Of a stretch of 64,000 nucleotides of DNA, positions 60,867 through 64,000 are shown piece by piece. The stretch comes from CAIJXJ01 sp964445115. GTDB taxonomy: Bacteria > Pseudomonadota > Gammaproteobacteria > Burkholderiales > Methylophilaceae. The position numbers and the translations under genes were made by a program. Location of the stretch: assembly GCA_964445115.1 (NCBI GenBank), contig CAYUJU010000001.1:186001-250000 (forward strand), in the 5' to 3' direction. The first letter of the stretch is position 1. Every line of letters begins with the position of its first letter. Under the pieces are notes generated by a model. That model was given only the letters and a program-made list of their open reading frames with translations, did no database searches and was not told the origin of the DNA.

Positions 60867-61376
60867 ATGCCATTCACCCCCTTCCATTTCGGCCCCGGGC
60901 TGGCCATGAAAGGGCTCATGCCACGCCATATCAGCCTGTCTATGTTCGCGCTGGCGAATGTCGTCATGGACCTGGAACCGCTTTACCGCATGTGGCGCAT
61001 CGAGTTCCCCGTTCACGGCGCATCACACACGCTGGCCGGCGCGTTGACGATCGCCGCTGGCGTTGCACTGATCGGCAAACCGTTGATGACCCTAGGCTGG
61101 CGCCAACTGGAACGATGGCGCCTCTTTGACGAGGCAACCCCGTTCCGGCTGACCTGCGCACAGACGTGGATCAGCGTCTTGCTGGGCACCGGCACGCACC
61201 TGCTGCTGGATGCCGTCATGCACGCCGACATGCAGCCGTTTGCACCTCTGACCTCCGCCAACCCGCTACTGCATACCGGCTGGATCCTGCACCTGCATCT
61301 CACCTGCCTGCTGTCCGCGATGTTCGGCATGCTGTGCATCCTCGCCCGCGCCGCGTTTGCGCATGAACACGCCTGA
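60867..61376 (+). CDS. Small multi-pass membrane protein (DUF457/DUF4184-like)
   Basis: The start ATG at 60867 follows a GGGAG ribosome site and gives 169 residues beginning MPFTPFHFGPGLAMKGLMPR. There are about four hydrophobic segments, with charged His-rich loops (SHTLAGALT, THLLLDAVMHADMQP). The TPFHFG start and the conserved HTLAG and HLLLDAVMH motifs recall the membrane-bound hydrolase families around DUF457, which have metal-ligand His/Asp. The function is unproven. It precedes creD by 34 nt and is probably co-transcribed with it. Confidence 0.68.
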   Translation: MPFTPFHFGPGLAMKGLMPRHISLSMFALANVVMDLEPLYRMWRIEFPVHGASHTLAGALTIAAGVALIGKPLMTLGWRQLERWRLFDEATPFRLTCAQTWISVLLGTGTHLLLDAVMHADMQPFAPLTSANPLLHTGWILHLHLTCLLSAMFGMLCILARAAFAHEHA

Positions 61377-61410
61377 ATCATTCCCTACCCTATCCCCCAA
61401 GGAGACTCTC

Positions 61411-62745
61411 ATGAAACGTTTTCCCCTGTTTTCCAAGACCCTGATGATCGGGCTGCTGACGCTATTGCTGCTAATCCCGCTCGGCATGATCGAATCCAAG
61501 ATTTCCGAAAGAAAATACCTGCAAACGCAGGTCCAGCAGGACATCGCCCGCAGCGCCTCCGGCGCCCAGACCCTTGCCGGGCCGTATCTCGTCATTCATT
61601 ACAAGGTACGCGAACGCACGACCCGGCTGGACGACAAAGGCCAGGAAAAGATTTTCGTCTCAGAGGCCGGCCCCTATGAAACCGTCATCGCGCCGCACAA
61701 GCTTGATATTGACGGCAGTGCCGAAGTCGAGACCCGCCATCGCGGCATCTATCAGGCACGTCTTTACAACCTGCGCAGCCGCGTGGCCGGCAGCTTCGAT
61801 GTGCCCCTGGGTTACGGCATCGGCAAGCCACTCGACGACATCATTCCACAAGCGACCTATCTGGTCGTCAACGTCAGCGATTCGCGCGGCATTCGCAACG
61901 CCCCATCGCTGACCCTGAACAACCAGAAGCTGGAATTCGCCCCCGGCAGCATCAAGCCGCTGGCCGGCAACGGCATGCACGTCCCGCTGGAAACACTCAA
62001 TCCGATCGTGCCACACCACTTCGACTTCAGCTTTCCGCTCGACCTGCAAGGCATGAGCACGCTGGCCATCACCCCCAGCGGCAACCAGACCGCGATGACA
62101 TTGAAATCCCCGTGGCCGCACCCCTCGTTCGGCGGCGCATATCTGCCACGCCAGCGTCAGGTCGACGACACCGGATTCAGCGCCTCCTGGCTGGTCACCA
62201 ACCTCGCCCGCAACAACGCGGCTCAGCCGGGCAGCAATACGATGGCCGCCGGCGACCGGTTTTCCGTCGAATTCATCGACCCGGTCAACGTTTACCTGAT
62301 GTCGGAACGTGCCGTGAAATACGGCGTGATGTTCGTGGTGCTGATGTTCACCTCGTTCTTCCTGTTCGAGGTCCTGAAAGGCCTGCGCATCCACCCGATG
62401 CAATACCTGCTGGTCGGCCTGGCCATGGCTATGTTTTTCCTGCTCATCATCAGCCTGTCGGAACACATCCCCTTCTGGATGGCCTACGTCGCCTCGGGCA
62501 CCGCGTGCGTCGCGCTGATCGGCATCTATCTCGCCGGCGTGCTGAAAAACCGCACCCCTGCCCTGGCATTCTCCAGCAGCATCGCGTTGCTCTATGCCGT
62601 ACTCTACGGCGTGCTGCAGTCTGAAGATAACGCACTGTTGATGGGTGCTGTCCTCCTGTTCACGGCGCTGGCCGGGGTCATGCTGCTGACGCGCAGAATG
62701 GACTGGTACCGACTGAGTGAACCGGCAGACGCACAAGCGATCTGA
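61411..62745 (+). CDS. creD: Inner membrane protein CreD
   Basis: The ATG at 61411 (AAGGAG ribosome site) gives 444 residues, beginning MKRFPLFSKTLMIGLLTLLL. The topology matches CreD: one N-terminal helix, a large periplasmic domain (about 35-300) and a C-terminal group of about five or six helices (from VKYGVMFVVLMFTSFFLFEV). CreD is the main target of the CreBC system in enterobacteria and Pseudomonas, where it affects envelope stress and beta-lactam response. Here it is 27 kb from creBC. No proper TTCAC-N6-TTCAC site is seen upstream. Confidence 0.92.
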   Translation: MKRFPLFSKTLMIGLLTLLLLIPLGMIESKISERKYLQTQVQQDIARSASGAQTLAGPYLVIHYKVRERTTRLDDKGQEKIFVSEAGPYETVIAPHKLDIDGSAEVETRHRGIYQARLYNLRSRVAGSFDVPLGYGIGKPLDDIIPQATYLVVNVSDSRGIRNAPSLTLNNQKLEFAPGSIKPLAGNGMHVPLETLNPIVPHHFDFSFPLDLQGMSTLAITPSGNQTAMTLKSPWPHPSFGGAYLPRQRQVDDTGFSASWLVTNLARNNAAQPGSNTMAAGDRFSVEFIDPVNVYLMSERAVKYGVMFVVLMFTSFFLFEVLKGLRIHPMQYLLVGLAMAMFFLLIISLSEHIPFWMAYVASGTACVALIGIYLAGVLKNRTPALAFSSSIALLYAVLYGVLQSEDNALLMGAVLLFTALAGVMLLTRRMDWYRLSEPADAQAI

Positions 62746-62763
62746 CCACGGGTAAAATCTCGC

Positions 62764-62775
62764 ATTGCATGCAAT
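62764..62775. promoter_or_regulatory. Perfect 12-bp palindrome before the DUF4139 gene
   Basis: ATTGCATGCAAT lies 47 nt before the ATG and about 6 nt after a -10-like TAAAAT (62753-62758). It would cover the transcript start, as a repressor site would. Confidence 0.4.
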
Positions 62776-62776
62776 T

Positions 62777-62797
62777 CGGGCGGTCCGGTACCGCCCG
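62777..62797 (+). terminator. Hairpin between creD and the DUF4139 gene
   Basis: CGGGCGGT (62777-62784) pairs with ACCGCCCG (62790-62797) around CCGGT. No clean U-tract follows (CTTCCACTTT), so it may be a weak terminator or a leader hairpin. Confidence 0.45.
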
Positions 62798-62821
62798 CTT
62801 CCACTTTAAAAAGGAAACGTC

Positions 62822-64000
62822 ATGTCCACCCCATTGCAAGCGCTTGTCGTCGGCTGCCTCCTGTCTTCACTCCCGGTCATGGCAGCAGAAGAATCCGCCA
62901 GCACCCTGCAAGATCAGTCCAGCGTCGCGGTGACCATCTACAACGAAAACCTGGCCCTGATCAAAGACCAGCGCAACATCCGCCTGAACGCCGGCCAGAA
63001 CACGCTGGCGTTCCGTGACGTCAGCGCCCGGATGCGCCCTGAGACGGCCTTGCTGAGGAGCCTTTCCAACCCCGGTAAGCTGTCCGTCGTGGAACAGAAT
63101 TTCGATTTCGATTTGCTGACGCCGCAAAAGCTGCTGGAGAAATACGTCGGCAAGACCGTCAACGTGATCCGCACCAACCCTGCCACCGGCACCGAGACGA
63201 CGGAACAGGCCCTGGTGCTGGCCGCCAACAACGGTGTGGTGATGAAGATCGGCGACCGCGTCGAGACCGGTCTTCCCGGCCGTATCGTCTACCCCGACGT
63301 ACCCGCCAACCTGCGGGATCGCCCGACGCTGGTTATGTCCCTCAGCAATCAGGGAAGCGCCACCCACGACGTCGAACTCGCCTACCTGACGGGCGGCTTG
63401 TCATGGAAGGCGGATTACGTCGCTGAACTGAACGCGGCCGATGACAAACTCGACCTGTCGGGCTGGGTCACGCTAACCAACACCAGCGGCGCGAGCTATC
63501 GCAACGCCAGACTGCAACTGGTCGCCGGCGACGTCAATCTGGTGCGCCAGACTGCGCCGGCGAGCGTCGGGGCCATGCGCAAGATGGCGATGCAGGAATC
63601 CGTCATGGCCGATGCCATGTCGCAGGAAGGCCTGCTGGAATACCACCTCTACACGCTCGACCGTCCCACCACCCTCGCCGAAAACCAGACCAAGCAGGTG
63701 TCCCTTCTCTCCGCCACGGGGATTCCGGCACGCAAGGAACTGCTGCTGCGCGGCGCCGATTACTACTACCAGTCCAGCCACGGCGATCTGGGCCAGAAAA
63801 TGAAGGTCGGCGTGTTCGTCGAATTCGACAACAAGGAAGCCAGCCGCCTGGGCCTGCCGCTCCCCAAGGGCGTGATCCGGGTCTACAAGAAGGATAGCGG
63901 CGGCAACGCGCAGTTCGTCGGCGAAGACAGCATCGACCACACGCCCAAGAACGAGAAGGTCCGCCTCAAACTGGGCGAATCCTTCGACGTCACGGCAGAC
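62822..64000 (+). CDS. DUF4139 family secreted protein (partial, C-terminus beyond window)
   Basis: From ATG 62822 (AAAAAGGAAACG ribosome site) the frame stays open for 393 codons to the window edge. A signal peptide (LQALVVGCLLSSLPVMA-AE) is followed by a strand-rich N-terminal region (VAVTIYNENLALIKDQRNIR) and the DUF4139 core (LAYLTGGLSWKADYVAELN, LSGWVTLTNTSGASY). It is probably periplasmic or surface-attached. No enzymatic motif is seen and the family function is unknown to me. Confidence 0.82.
   Translation, partial: MSTPLQALVVGCLLSSLPVMAAEESASTLQDQSSVAVTIYNENLALIKDQRNIRLNAGQNTLAFRDVSARMRPETALLRSLSNPGKLSVVEQNFDFDLLTPQKLLEKYVGKTVNVIRTNPATGTETTEQALVLAANNGVVMKIGDRVETGLPGRIVYPDVPANLRDRPTLVMSLSNQGSATHDVELAYLTGGLSWKADYVAELNAADDKLDLSGWVTLTNTSGASYRNARLQLVAGDVNLVRQTAPASVGAMRKMAMQESVMADAMSQEGLLEYHLYTLDRPTTLAENQTKQVSLLSATGIPARKELLLRGADYYYQSSHGDLGQKMKVGVFVEFDNKEASRLGLPLPKGVIRVYKKDSGGNAQFVGEDSIDHTPKNEKVRLKLGESFDVTAD

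Noticed and set aside
1..64000. CRISPR arrays, insertion sequences, prophage, tRNA or rRNA genes and defence systems
   Set aside because: I looked through the intergenic gaps and found no repeat-spacer pattern, transposase, integrase, cloverleaf-like sequence or defence gene signature.

Overview
The window is a chromosomal stretch of a Gram-negative bacterium, most likely a betaproteobacterium (order Nitrosomonadales or a close relative). This is inferred from gene order and protein similarity and was not tested by a search. The marks are: the blocks ndk-rlmN-pilF-rodZ-ispG-hisS...yfgM-bamB-der and yceD-rpmF-plsX-fabHDG-acpP-fabF followed by pabC-mltG-tmk-holB-pilZ-tatD; outer-membrane assembly factors BamB and BamD; a PilF-like pilotin and a PilZ protein of the type IV pilus; and compact operons with many 1-4 nt stop/start overlaps. 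I see no tRNA, rRNA, insertion sequence, prophage or CRISPR array. Most of the window is core genome. The accessory part is about 31.9-45.4 kb (two-component system and metal pumps) and 45.5-56.4 kb (glycogen).

Layout. 0-5 kb: peroxiredoxin (cut by the window edge), Gfo/Idh/MocA oxidoreductase, a small membrane protein, a ZIP metal transporter, pgeF, rluD, and bamD facing the other way. 5-16.1 kb (minus strand): a long operon-like array from a small periplasmic protein and ndk down to der, interrupted between hisS and yfgM by two peptide-type ABC ATPases that have no permease here. 16.1-21.5 kb (minus): pabC-mltG-tmk-holB-pilZ-tatD and a PhnP-like metallo-hydrolase. 21.5-21.9 kb: a 366-nt gap with DnaA-box-like repeats, an AT-rich stretch and the fabF terminator. 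21.9-28 kb (minus): fatty acid synthesis genes with yceD and rpmF. 28-31.3 kb (plus): a two-subunit pyruvate carboxylase, pycA-pycB. 31.3-34 kb (plus): maf and a CreBC-like two-component system. 34-45.4 kb (minus): two complete heavy-metal RND tripartite pumps in tandem, each preceded by an 11-bp-period direct repeat of the OmpR-family operator kind. 45.5-55.6 kb: sugar and glycogen genes (ROK sugar kinase, two GH57 enzymes, glgC, then divergent glgB and pgi). glgC contains a run of 10 N that breaks its frame artificially. 55.6-64 kb: small conserved proteins, selO, dbpA, a glycine-zipper protein, a small membrane protein, creD, and the start of a DUF4139 protein.

How the parts work together. 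The fab, pab and tmk blocks couple lipid, folate, cell-wall and DNA precursor functions. The glycogen block covers ADP-glucose formation, branching, glucan transfer, glucose phosphorylation and entry into glycolysis, but the synthase GlgA is outside the window. PycAB would refill oxaloacetate. The CreBC genes are convergent with the first metal pump, and CreD lies 27 kb away. I found no convincing new defence or mobile system. The items most worth checking are the paired pump operators, the DnaA-box cluster before the tmk/holB operon, the orphan ABC pair inside the hisS-bamB operon, and the shared divergent promoter between yceD and pycA.
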